This document shows, one piece after another, positions 23,907 through 32,460 of a stretch of 64,000 bases of DNA. The stretch is from Spirochaetales bacterium (GTDB lineage Bacteria > Spirochaetota > Spirochaetia > JABEVK01): positions 41,316 through 105,315 of the forward strand of contig CANJXC010000012.1 of NCBI GenBank assembly GCA_947478845.1, read 5' to 3'. How positions within the stretch are numbered: position 1 is the stretch's first letter; each line of letters opens with the position of its first letter. The notes under the pieces are model-generated. The model saw only the letters and a list, made by a program, of their open reading frames with translations. It was not told where the DNA came from and made no database searches. The position numbers and the translations under genes were made by a program.

Positions 23907-25882
23907 GGTTTGCCAATCAGGAGCAGGTCTTTCGAGGCCAGCCAGCCTTCGAGTCCATAACCCGTCTGGACTAAAGCATCGACCTCGGTCGAACCCAGAA
24001 TCTTGACGACTGTACCCGCCCGAAGAGTCATCCACTTTTCTGCGAGGCTGCCGGGCACTTTTTTGAGGTTACCGTCGTTGGGACCGACGACACCGTTAGC
24101 CTCATGGCGGATTGTTTCCTCGGTCACGAGGACTGTCACCGCACCCAACATTCCCAGAAAAAGTATCGATGCAAAAACCAGCCAAACCGGCCGCGAGCTG
24201 AGCCTCTGCCACCCCCAGAACAGGAATGCCAGGTTGAGAAGGCCCACAACTAATAGAAACAGAAAATCTCCACTGAGGCCGGTCCAAGGATGAAACTGGT
24301 CGATCAGGGCCTCATCTTCTTCCAGACTTCGAAGCGCGGCAACTGCTTCGGGCCCTTGGAAACCTGCATCGAGCGCACTGCGAAAAGCGTGAATCGCCAG
24401 CGCGGTTTGTCCAACTTCAGAAGCGACGAGACCCTGGTTGTACCACAAACCAGGCTCGTGGGGGTGTGCCTGGGTGAGCACTTTCCAATCTTTGAGCGAT
24501 CTAGCGTCGCCAAAACCGCCCGGAGCAGCTTCAACTTGGGCTGATCCCGACATCAACAACAGCAGGGGCAGCAGAACAATCAACCCTTTGGTTTGGTTGC
24601 GGGGACCAAGGAAGGTCGCCGCCCAGAACAAGGCGCCGGGTAGGAGAAGCAGCCAACTCCACCACTGACCCCACACCCCTAGGGGTCGCGCCGCCAACAC
24701 TTGGTTCCAGTTGAGCAGTTGGCGTTTCAACTTGGTTGTCGTTTCCGGAGACGGGGCCTCCAGTTTGAAATCGACACTACGGCTTTCCCACACTTTTGTG
24801 AGGCCTGTCGCGGGCTGGAACACCTGAAAGCCAGGCAGAACAACCGTTACAGCGCCTTGTTGGCCTCCCTGAAAGCGCCAAGTGACGATCAGATTGCCCT
24901 CATAGCCCTCGGTCGTGGCCTTCGTGTTTACCCTCTCTTGTCTTGAAAGGAGGGTCATGGAGCCGGCTAAGACGGCAGGGACCACCAAAGCAGGGAAGTT
25001 GCCTTGACCCTTGACTTCCTGCGTGATAATCACTTGTCCCCTCTGGTCGGCCGTACCTTCGTGAGCCTCGACAGAATAACTCAGGTTGCCCACCGCACGG
25101 CTGAGCCGGGCGCCCTCCGGCAGGGGCAACACGGTTAAAGATGTGCCCTCGGCTGTTCTGCTCAGTCCAAGCACTTTTACCTTTGCGGAGGGCAAGGTCA
25201 AAGTCCCATCCTTTGTAGGAAGCAACATCCAGCCCCCCCAGGGAATGTTCATGATGCGGTCCTCTCCGACGCTCGTAACTTCAATCTCGCCAAGTCCGGA
25301 GACCTTTTCAAACAGGGCGCCAGAAGGTGTTGTCACCGTGAGGTCACGAGACTGATCCAAGGTGACAAGGTTACGCACTTGCAGAATCACAGGGATGGCT
25401 TGTCCCTGATAAAAGGGGCCAGGAGGAACCACCCAGAGTGCATCAACCGGGAACCTTTGTTTCGCTTCGTCCGAGGCGAGTAGGTAGACAGTTACAGGTG
25501 GTACCGCAACGTCCTTCGACCCCAGTCGAACAACCCATGGACCTAGTTGTTGAATACCCGCTGACAGCACCTTGAGGGTCAAACTGATTTTTGTCACCGG
25601 AACCAACTTTCCCGGGGACTGTTCCCATGAGGTTTCGCTAATGTTGGGACCATCAATCAGACTCAGTTTGGCCGAAAGAGTCCCGTAGTTGAACTTGATC
25701 GCCAGCGGGTCGGTCTTCGGTACCACGATACCAAGGGAAAAACGGGAACCAACAACCAACCGGTCGTTCTCCAGCACCACCTTGACCGCAGGGGCTTGGC
25801 CGGCCAAGGGCACATTGCCCCCGAGAATTACCAGTCCGAGGAAGAGGATTGCGAGGTGTCGAGCTGATTGTTGGCTTTCCAT
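23903..25882 (-). CDS. batD: Aerotolerance protein, BatD fused to a BatE-like TPR/SH3 part
   Basis: 659 residues. A signal peptide (HLAILFLGLVILGGNVPLAG) is followed by beta-rich repeats typical of BatD to about residue 380, then two membrane helices near 405-450, and a TPR-like unit (HEPGLWYNQGLVASEVGQTA). Two more helices lie near 540-595, and a C-terminal SH3-like segment ends in GYGLEGWLASKDLLLI. The second half corresponds to what is usually a separate BatE. The ATG at 25882 has GGAGGG six bases upstream, so a 55-base overlap with the preceding gene is real. Bat proteins are linked to oxidative or envelope stress tolerance in spirochaetes and Bacteroidetes. Confidence 0.85.
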   Translation of the reverse strand: MESQQSARHLAILFLGLVILGGNVPLAGQAPAVKVVLENDRLVVGSRFSLGIVVPKTDPLAIKFNYGTLSAKLSLIDGPNISETSWEQSPGKLVPVTKISLTLKVLSAGIQQLGPWVVRLGSKDVAVPPVTVYLLASDEAKQRFPVDALWVVPPGPFYQGQAIPVILQVRNLVTLDQSRDLTVTTPSGALFEKVSGLGEIEVTSVGEDRIMNIPWGGWMLLPTKDGTLTLPSAKVKVLGLSRTAEGTSLTVLPLPEGARLSRAVGNLSYSVEAHEGTADQRGQVIITQEVKGQGNFPALVVPAVLAGSMTLLSRQERVNTKATTEGYEGNLIVTWRFQGGQQGAVTVVLPGFQVFQPATGLTKVWESRSVDFKLEAPSPETTTKLKRQLLNWNQVLAARPLGVWGQWWSWLLLLPGALFWAATFLGPRNQTKGLIVLLPLLLLMSGSAQVEAAPGGFGDARSLKDWKVLTQAHPHEPGLWYNQGLVASEVGQTALAIHAFRSALDAGFQGPEAVAALRSLEEDEALIDQFHPWTGLSGDFLFLLVVGLLNLAFLFWGWQRLSSRPVWLVFASILFLGMLGAVTVLVTEETIRHEANGVVGPNDGNLKKVPGSLAEKWMTLRAGTVVKILGSTEVDALVQTGYGLEGWLASKDLLLIGKP

Positions 25883-26409
25883 CGTGATCCCTCCAGGCGA
25901 TTGATATAGTCGAGCATGGCTTTGTCGGTGTCTTTCGGCACGGGCACCGCGGTAGAGGTGCGGGGGGTAAGGCCCAAGCCGAAACTCAGGATTTTCACAA
26001 GGCTCAGTTCTAGGTTGCGTTTGGCACTGAGGTTAGAAGGTTTAAGAGTTAGGGCCACCTTGAACTCGTTGTAGGCATCCTCATATTGACCCCTCTGGTA
26101 AAGCAGGTGGCCCCGGTTGAAGGCGAGTCGGAACCGCAGTTCATCCGAACTCGGTCCTTTGATGCCAGCCCACACAGCCAAGGCCGTGTTGGCCTCTCCC
26201 AAGGCGTTATCGACATTCCCCATATTGTAAAGGACAACGTTTCTGGTGGCAGGGTCAGGCGAAACCCGCAGGTAGGTCAGACTTGAAGCTTGGAACTCTC
26301 CGCGCTGAAAGGCCGCATTTCCTAGCAAGACTCCCCATCCATCGGAAACCTCGGTACAGGAAGCAAAAATCAGAGAAAGCAACACAAGAGCAAACTTGGC
26401 GCCCGCCAT
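25828..26409 (-). CDS. batC: BatC-like TPR lipoprotein
   Basis: 193 residues with a lipoprotein signal ending in LIFASC. Two tetratricopeptide units are visible: NVVLYNMGNVDNALGEANTA near residue 60 and FNRGHLLYQRGQYEDAYNEF near residue 100, followed by LKPSNLSAKRNLELSLV. The C-terminus is polar and probably disordered. The start is the ATG at 26409, sharing one base with the batB stop (TGATG). Its position between batB and batD and its TPR content support BatC. Confidence 0.82.
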   Translation of the reverse strand: MAGAKFALVLLSLIFASCTEVSDGWGVLLGNAAFQRGEFQASSLTYLRVSPDPATRNVVLYNMGNVDNALGEANTALAVWAGIKGPSSDELRFRLAFNRGHLLYQRGQYEDAYNEFKVALTLKPSNLSAKRNLELSLVKILSFGLGLTPRTSTAVPVPKDTDKAMLDYINRLEGSRWKANNQLDTSQSSSSDW

Positions 26410-27395
26410 CAAAGGATTCCTTTCCAGGGAACTATCCGAACCAAGAGGAAGCCAGCCAGGCTGAAAAATGAAAGCAGGAGGAAGACACGGAAGTGAGAAA
26501 CGCTCTCGAGTTTGACGCCACCCCGGGATGCGGGGTTTCCAAGCGAAGATAACTGATCCTGTAGTTCCCGCAGGTTGGTACGGTCGGCGCCTGAAAAATA
26601 ACGGCCACCGGTTTCTGCGGCAAGCATCTTCAGAGGAGCCTCGTTGAGTTTGGTCACGACTGGAAAACCAAAGGTGTCCTTCAACAGACCACCGCTTAAA
26701 GGTATATTTGTGCCTTCGACGGTCCCGAGACCAACAGTAAACACCTCGGTCCCTTGAGCCACTGCCAGACGCGATGCCGCCGAAGGGTTGCCGTCGAGGG
26801 ATTCTCCGTCCGTCAGCAGCACAACCGCCTTGTGGCGTTGGCTCGAAAAATTGACGGTGCGTAGGGCTTCCTGCACACCCAACTCTAAATTGGAGCCGGT
26901 GCTTGAAGTCAAATTGGGTCCCAGTTCCTCCAACCAGCGTTCCAACACGGCCTTATCTGGGGTTAAAGGCGTCAACGTCATGGCCGAACCCTCAAAACCC
27001 ACCAAGGCAAAACGGGCCTCGGGAAAAGCGCCAAGGAGGGAACGTACAGCTTCTCGGGCCTGATCTAGCCTCGATGGCGAAACATCGGTGGCTGTCATGG
27101 AACGGGAAAGATCGACGCACAGGGCAATATCAAGACCATCTTGTGGTTCCTCGACAGGAAGGCTGCCCCACATGGGCCCCGCCCACGCTAAGATCAAGAA
27201 CAAAAAGGCAAACACCAGTGCAATGCCAGAAAAGAAACTCTTGAGGAGGTACACCGCGTGCAGATCTTGTCCCCGCCACGCCCCTCCAATGCGAAGTAGC
27301 TCAACCTTGCCTCTGAGGTAAGAGCTCTGCAGCAGAAACCAAGCCGGCGCCAAAAGAAGAAGAGACCAAAACACCTCCGGGTTGCTGAAAGTCAC
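26409..27395 (-). CDS. batB: BatB, membrane-anchored von Willebrand factor A protein
   Basis: 328 residues: two N-terminal membrane helices (residues 10-25 and 50-75), a VWA domain with the metal site DLSRS (DxSxS) near residue 95 and the later MIDAS residues in LLTDGESLDG near 210, and a C-terminal membrane helix (VFLLLSFFSLAGFLLVRIV). GTG start with AAGGAG six bases upstream, overlapping the batA stop as GTGA. It probably acts with BatA in an envelope complex driven by the MoxR ATPase. Confidence 0.92.
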   Translation of the reverse strand: MTFSNPEVFWSLLLLAPAWFLLQSSYLRGKVELLRIGGAWRGQDLHAVYLLKSFFSGIALVFAFLFLILAWAGPMWGSLPVEEPQDGLDIALCVDLSRSMTATDVSPSRLDQAREAVRSLLGAFPEARFALVGFEGSAMTLTPLTPDKAVLERWLEELGPNLTSSTGSNLELGVQEALRTVNFSSQRHKAVVLLTDGESLDGNPSAASRLAVAQGTEVFTVGLGTVEGTNIPLSGGLLKDTFGFPVVTKLNEAPLKMLAAETGGRYFSGADRTNLRELQDQLSSLGNPASRGGVKLESVSHFRVFLLLSFFSLAGFLLVRIVPWKGIL

Positions 27396-28393
27396 AGAAT
27401 CTCCTTAAGAAGGAGTTTGCGCATCAGGATGAACAGCAGCAGGCAGCCAACCGCGGCTGCGAGAAAATCGGCGTAGATCGGCTTGTTGTCAACCTGAACC
27501 TTGACGCGTTTGGAGGCCGATTCACGAGAATCGATGGCCAGAAAAATAGACTCCAAACTACCGGCTGACCCCGCAGAGAAGTAAGTCCCAAGCGGAGGCA
27601 CAGCCAAACTCTTGAGGAAATCTTCTTGAAAACCACCTTCCAAAGTCCCCGAATACGAGGTTCCAGTGCGGGGATTGGTCAGTTCCAAGGGTACGGTTGC
27701 GTTGGTTCCAATGCCGATCAGATACAGAGGTATTCCCATCGAACGCAGCAATTCTGTTGCCGTGGACGGCTGAATCTCTCCGGCATTGTTGACTCCGTCG
27801 GTGAGTACGATCACTACCTTTTGGGCCGCTTTGGAGGCGCTGAGGTGCAGAGCGGCTAGTGACAAGCCGAGGCCCAGAGCGGTTCCGTCGCCGAGATCCA
27901 TGATCTGCAACTTTTCCAGGCGGTCAAGAAGGTAGTGATAATCAAGTGTCAGTGGAACACGCAGAGCGGCATCACGGCCAAAGGTGATCAAGCCAATCTG
28001 GTCGTTTTCCCGGCCCCCAACGAAGCGTTTGATAACCCCCTTGGCCGCATTAAAGCGGTTCTCGGGCGGAAAATCGCGGGCAGCCATACTCGGCGACTCG
28101 TCAAGCACAATGAGAATATCGGCTCCTGCGCTAAGGTAGATTTTCTCCTGCAGAGTGATGGTCGGGCCGGCGAGGGCCACAACCATCAGCGCCAGGGAAG
28201 ACCAAAGGGAAATCGTCGACAACACGATGGCAAACCGCATGGCGGGTATGCTTGGATGGAACTTGAGCCCACCCCAAAGACCGAGGGGAAAAGACAGACG
28301 CCCCCCTCTGCCCTTCCAAGAATAGGTGAACCAGCCCAACACAGGCAGAAGTAGGCCGAGAAGTAGGTAGTGGGGCTGATCAAAGGTTCCCAT
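27392..28393 (-). CDS. batA: BatA, membrane-anchored von Willebrand factor A protein
   Basis: 333 residues from the ATG at 28393 (MGTFDQPHYLLLGLLL), which has GGGAGGAT upstream. N-terminal helices near residues 8-25 and 50-75, a VWA domain with DESPS (DxSxS metal site) near residue 100 and VLTDGVNNAGEI near 200, and a C-terminal helix (LAAAVGCLLLFILMRKLLL). The layout parallels BatB and the two are probable paralogues. It overlaps the preceding gene by 14 bases. Confidence 0.92.
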   Translation of the reverse strand: MGTFDQPHYLLLGLLLPVLGWFTYSWKGRGGRLSFPLGLWGGLKFHPSIPAMRFAIVLSTISLWSSLALMVVALAGPTITLQEKIYLSAGADILIVLDESPSMAARDFPPENRFNAAKGVIKRFVGGRENDQIGLITFGRDAALRVPLTLDYHYLLDRLEKLQIMDLGDGTALGLGLSLAALHLSASKAAQKVVIVLTDGVNNAGEIQPSTATELLRSMGIPLYLIGIGTNATVPLELTNPRTGTSYSGTLEGGFQEDFLKSLAVPPLGTYFSAGSAGSLESIFLAIDSRESASKRVKVQVDNKPIYADFLAAAVGCLLLFILMRKLLLKEIL

Positions 28394-29273
28394 GACGATC
28401 CTCCCACCCTGAAGGCGTTCTCTCCTCGAGAGCTTGGGCTTCGCTACGTAGGGCCTCGAGATCTTCCAAACGCTCGGCGTCCCCAGGCTCGCGGGAATCA
28501 AACCTGACAACGTCGGCCTTGTGAAAAAGCCGGTCCCAACCTTGTGCCGAATCAGTTGACCAAGGGCTGAGCAAAGCTTCGACCTCCTGCGAGGTTAGGC
28601 TGGAGAAATCCCTATCAAATCGAGCAGCAAGATAGTGGCGGGCCAACAGAAGAAGTTGGGTGTAGAACTCCGGACCTGGTAAGCCCGAAAGTTTGGCTTG
28701 AAGCTTACGTGATTCTCGCACCAGTCGGTGGTAAGGACGATGACGTTCCAGGTGCTTCCAAAAGTTGTGGGCCAGATTGAGAGCTGGCCGCAGGAACCGC
28801 CACGCCAGCATGGGAAGTACCACAACAAACAAGAAAAACAACAGAAGGAAGATTTCGGTTTGGGGGAGCGGCAATTGGTCCCGGGGCGGATCGAGGCCTG
28901 TCGGAGCGTCAGCAGTCGCCGACAACACGCTAGTGGTCTCAATGTGCAAATTATCGAGCGTCACATCTCCCAACTCCAACGCGGGAAGCACTTTCTCCCC
29001 CGGAGCAAACGACGTGAACTTGACGGTCACATGCTGAAACGGAGGGTCGTTACGGATTTTTACATCATGAACGGCAACCCAAGTCTGCTCCGGAAGGTTC
29101 TGGATAGGCCTGAGTTCTAGGCCCTCGGGAAGGACGAGAGTCACACGCATCTCGACCGCATCGCCCACGGTGAACACTGGTGGTACCAGCAGGGTTTCTG
29201 TGATGGTGACATTGGTGTTGGCAGGGAGAGCCGAGGATAGTAATGAAAGCAAAAAAACGGCAAACACCCTCAT
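28380..29273 (-). CDS. Bat-operon membrane protein of unknown function
   Basis: 297 residues. Signal peptide (MRVFAVFLLSLLSSALPA), a beta-rich extracytoplasmic domain of about 110 residues (VTITETLLVPPVFTVGDAVE onward), one membrane helix near residues 142-162 (EIFLLLFFLFVVVLPML), then a basic helical cytoplasmic part (LARHYLAARFDRDFSSLTSQ). This order matches the uncharacterised proteins found between DUF58 and BatA genes in other Bat loci. It starts as ATGA on the DUF58 stop. Confidence 0.78.
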   Translation of the reverse strand: MRVFAVFLLSLLSSALPANTNVTITETLLVPPVFTVGDAVEMRVTLVLPEGLELRPIQNLPEQTWVAVHDVKIRNDPPFQHVTVKFTSFAPGEKVLPALELGDVTLDNLHIETTSVLSATADAPTGLDPPRDQLPLPQTEIFLLLFFLFVVVLPMLAWRFLRPALNLAHNFWKHLERHRPYHRLVRESRKLQAKLSGLPGPEFYTQLLLLARHYLAARFDRDFSSLTSQEVEALLSPWSTDSAQGWDRLFHKADVVRFDSREPGDAERLEDLEALRSEAQALEERTPSGWEDRHGNL

Positions 29274-30148
29274 CGGCGGCTGTCCCTCCGGTTGAAGAAA
29301 TGCGAGAGTCGGGCTGCGGGGTCATCCTCGGTACTAACTTCAAGCACCGGTACACCGCGACGAGCGCACTCACGGCGCCAGTGCAAGCGCTGAAGGGCCC
29401 AAAAATCGTGATACTCACGGCGAAAGGTCGGTGAATTGCCAAAGCCAAGGACAGCCTGCCCTGTTTCGGGGTCCATGAGTTCTATCAGGCCTCCCTCGGG
29501 AAAGTCACTGTCGAGGGGGTCGTAAATGCGGATGGCAATGACGTCGTGTTGCTTACTCACCAACGACATTTCCTTCCAGAAGTTTGAAGTCTTGAAGTCC
29601 GACAGGATAACGATGATTCCTCGTCGTTTCATCGATTCGTGAGCCGTCCTCAGGGCCAGAGCCAAGTTGGAACCGTTTCCCGTCGCCTTGGCGACCAAAC
29701 AGTCTTGGACCAGACTCAGCGCATAGGTCTTGCCTTTTCGGGGGGGAACCCATTTCTCAATGGTCTGGCTGAAGAAAACCCCTCCCACACGATCCTCGGT
29801 GGAAACCGCTGCAAACGCCAAGTTGGCAAAAAGGGTGTTGAGAACCTCGCGCTTGTTGTAGCGGCCTGAACCTGAGTCTAAAGAAGGAGAAATGTCGGCG
29901 AGAATGGTCAGGGTGAGCTCTCGCTCCTCGCGGAACTTTTTGGTGTACGGACTGCCCATCCGGCTGGACACATTCCAATCGATGAATCGGGCATCGTCCA
30001 TAGGATCGTACTCGCGGACCTCGTCGAACTCCAAGCCCGGGCCCCGAAACACGGAGCGGTAGTTTCCAGCATACAAGCCCTCTACTAACTTAGAAGAGTT
30101 CAGTTTGAGTTGCCGTATACGGGTGTAGAACTCCTGGAAGTCGAACAT
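29270..30148 (-). CDS. DUF58 family protein
   Basis: 292 residues. The family core is near residue 50: DDARFIDWNVSSRMGSPYTK followed by FREERELTLTILADISPS, a degenerate VWA-like fold. DUF58 proteins almost always follow a MoxR ATPase and are thought to be its adaptor or client in envelope or metal-insertion processes. It lies 3 bases after moxR and overlaps the next start. Confidence 0.92.
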   Translation of the reverse strand: MFDFQEFYTRIRQLKLNSSKLVEGLYAGNYRSVFRGPGLEFDEVREYDPMDDARFIDWNVSSRMGSPYTKKFREERELTLTILADISPSLDSGSGRYNKREVLNTLFANLAFAAVSTEDRVGGVFFSQTIEKWVPPRKGKTYALSLVQDCLVAKATGNGSNLALALRTAHESMKRRGIIVILSDFKTSNFWKEMSLVSKQHDVIAIRIYDPLDSDFPEGGLIELMDPETGQAVLGFGNSPTFRREYHDFWALQRLHWRRECARRGVPVLEVSTEDDPAARLSHFFNRRDSRR

Positions 30149-30151
30149 GGC

Positions 30152-31135
30152 TTACGGGATGGTAACAGCTGAAAGCAGGATGCGGATCACATCGTCAGCG
30201 TTCATTTCCTCGGCCTCGGCTTCGTAACTCAACACAATGCGGTGCCTCAGGACATCGAACGCGACCGCCTTAACGTCTTCAGGGAGCACAAAACCGCGCC
30301 CCTCAAACAAGGCCCTGACCCGGGCAAGTTTGTAGAGCGCGATCGAAGCGCGAGGACTGGCCCCGTAGTCGATAAAACGGGTGAATCCATAGTTCTTGCG
30401 GTCTTTTTCACGGCTCGCGCTGACGATGCTCACGATGTAGGTTTCGATGCGCTCATCAACCCTGACCGTCTTCACGGCAGTTCGTAGTTTCTTTAAGGAT
30501 GCTAGGTCTAACACTCTCTGAAGAGGCGGCAGCACGTCTTTTTCGCTGGCGATGACCTTGAGAATATGGAGTTCTTCTTCAGGTGTCGGATAGCTCATCA
30601 CCAGTTTCATCATGAAGCGGTCGAGCTGGCTTTCGGGTAGCGAGTAGGTACCCTCCTGCTCGATCGGATTCTGGGTCGCAAGCACGAAAAAAGGCTCGGG
30701 CAAGGCAAAGGTGTTCTCGCCTATGGTGACCTGGTTCTCACCCATGGCTTCGAGCAAAGCCGACTGCACCTTGGCCGGCGCGCGGTTGATCTCGTCGGCT
30801 AGGATGAAGTTGCTGAATATTGGCCCCTTACGGGGTGTAAACTCGCCGGTCTGCTGCCGGTAAACCATGGTTCCCACCAGATCCGCCGGAAGCAAATCGG
30901 GGGTAAATTGCAGGCGCTTGAAATCGAGGCCCATGATCTCGGCCAAAGTGCGCACCGCTAGTGTCTTCGCGAGTCCCGGAACACCCTCGAGAAGGATATG
31001 CCCGCCCGCGACGATGCCGCGAAGCAAGGCCTCGAGCACAGCTTCTTGGCCTATGATCCGCTTCCCCAGTTCCCGTTTGGACACTTGAATCAGCTGTAGC
31101 GATTCCTGGATGCCCTTTTCGCGGCTTGCTTCCAT
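30152..31135 (-). CDS. moxR: MoxR-family AAA+ ATPase
   Basis: 327 residues. Walker A GVPGLAKTLAVRT near residue 55, Walker B and sensor region ILADEINRAPAKVQSALLEAM near 110, sensor 1 FFVLATQNPIEQEGTYSLPE near 150, and a C-terminal lid with FIDYGASPRASIAL near 255. MoxR ATPases act as chaperones for VWA proteins, here BatA and BatB. It begins 12 bases after argJ and is probably co-transcribed with it. Confidence 0.95.
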   Translation of the reverse strand: MEASREKGIQESLQLIQVSKRELGKRIIGQEAVLEALLRGIVAGGHILLEGVPGLAKTLAVRTLAEIMGLDFKRLQFTPDLLPADLVGTMVYRQQTGEFTPRKGPIFSNFILADEINRAPAKVQSALLEAMGENQVTIGENTFALPEPFFVLATQNPIEQEGTYSLPESQLDRFMMKLVMSYPTPEEELHILKVIASEKDVLPPLQRVLDLASLKKLRTAVKTVRVDERIETYIVSIVSASREKDRKNYGFTRFIDYGASPRASIALYKLARVRALFEGRGFVLPEDVKAVAFDVLRHRIVLSYEAEAEEMNADDVIRILLSAVTIP

Positions 31136-31147
31136 TCCCGCCTCCTG

Positions 31148-32425
31148 TTAACTTCGGTAGTCGGCGTTCTCACGCACGTACTCGTAGGACAAGTCGCTGC
31201 CCCAAACGACCGCAGCGCCCTCACCCTGACCCAGATCGAGCGTGAAAACAACGTTATTTTCATGTGGCGGAAAACCCGCTTTTTTTTCGGGAAGTGCGGC
31301 GGCCGAAAAGGCCAAGGATAGACGCTCCTCTTTCATTGGATCCAACTGAAAGGCCCCTTTCTCAAAGACTGTTTCGCCGGCGATGGCCAATGTGATGGCC
31401 GTGGGTAATAACGTCAGTCCGAGGTTGCCGAACGCATCTCCAACACTGGCCAGAACACGGCCCACGTTGGGGTCGTTGCCATAAAGAGCGGTTTTGACGA
31501 GGGGCGAGTTCACGATCGCCTTACCCGCCACTTGAGCCTGAGCTCTATCACTTGCGCCGACCACTCGCACTTCGAGCACATGGGAACTTCCTTCGCCATT
31601 TCGCACAATATCCTGCGCGAGTTCCCGGCAAAGATCTTCCAAAGCTTGCTCAAATTGTACGGAGTCGGGACACGCCACCCGCTGGCTCGACCAGATGAGG
31701 GCCATATCACTGGTGCTCTGGTCGCTGTCGATACTGATACTGTTGAACGACTTGGAAACTACGCGCGGCAACATTTCACGCAAAGATTTTCTCGACAAGG
31801 AGATGTCGGTAAGGATGTAGACCAACATTGTGGCCATGTTCGGCTCGATCATTCCCGCACCCTTGGCAACCGCGGTGATTCGGCCTCCAAAAAGCTGCCG
31901 AGAGCGGACTTTGGGCCAGGCGTCGGTGGTCATAATGCCTTGGGCCAGCGGGAGAGCCGAGGCGCTTTGCATCGTTTGTGCGAGCTCAGGAAGAGCTTTC
32001 TTGAGTTCCTGAAGGGGAAGTGACCAGCCGATGACTCCTGTACTGGCAACAAACAGCTGACTGGCTGCCAACCCAAAAACTGTGGCGGCGTCCGCCTGCA
32101 GTTCCTTGGCGTCTTCCAGGGCATGGGGCCCTCCCACATTAGCAATCTTGTTGTTGACCAGCACACCGCGGTTCATTGGCTCTCCAAGGAGTTCCTTTCC
32201 AAGGAGAACCGGGGCACCAGGGAACGCATTCCGGGTGAAAACGCCGCCGAAGGCTGCCGTGGCCTCCTCGAGCAGAAGTAAGTTCAGACGCATCGGCAAG
32301 GGCTGTTTGACCGGCCTTTCCTTGGGGACAAACGTGAGGTTTGTCGTGGCAGTGCGAAAGCCCTTGGGAAGGACGGCCCGCTTTTCCAGGTCGGCAAGAT
32401 AGTCTTCGGCACTCCGGTAGGTCAT
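31148..32425 (-). CDS. argJ: Bifunctional ornithine/glutamate N-acetyltransferase ArgJ
   Basis: 425 residues, normal for ArgJ. The self-cleavage region GAGMIEPNMATMLVYILTD lies near residue 200, where cleavage before the threonine of ATM frees the nucleophile. QGIMTTDAWPK near 165 and IDSDQSTSDMALI near 240 are further family motifs. It transfers acetyl groups in arginine biosynthesis. No other arg gene is in the window. The ATG has TTGAGC, 17 bases, TAAAAC ending six bases upstream, a leaderless layout; it appears to lead the transcript running into moxR and the Bat genes. Confidence 0.95.
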   Translation of the reverse strand: MTYRSAEDYLADLEKRAVLPKGFRTATTNLTFVPKERPVKQPLPMRLNLLLLEEATAAFGGVFTRNAFPGAPVLLGKELLGEPMNRGVLVNNKIANVGGPHALEDAKELQADAATVFGLAASQLFVASTGVIGWSLPLQELKKALPELAQTMQSASALPLAQGIMTTDAWPKVRSRQLFGGRITAVAKGAGMIEPNMATMLVYILTDISLSRKSLREMLPRVVSKSFNSISIDSDQSTSDMALIWSSQRVACPDSVQFEQALEDLCRELAQDIVRNGEGSSHVLEVRVVGASDRAQAQVAGKAIVNSPLVKTALYGNDPNVGRVLASVGDAFGNLGLTLLPTAITLAIAGETVFEKGAFQLDPMKEERLSLAFSAAALPEKKAGFPPHENNVVFTLDLGQGEGAAVVWGSDLSYEYVRENADYRS

Positions 32426-32431
32426 CCCATC

Positions 32432-32460
32432 GTTTTACTGCAAAAACCCGTGAAGCTCAA
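32432..32460 (-). promoter_or_regulatory. Putative leaderless promoter of argJ and the moxR/Bat operon
   Basis: On the minus strand TTGAGC (32455-32460), a 17-base spacer and TAAAAC (32432-32437), six bases before the argJ ATG. It overlaps the last bases of the upstream nuclease-like gene. Confidence 0.4.
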
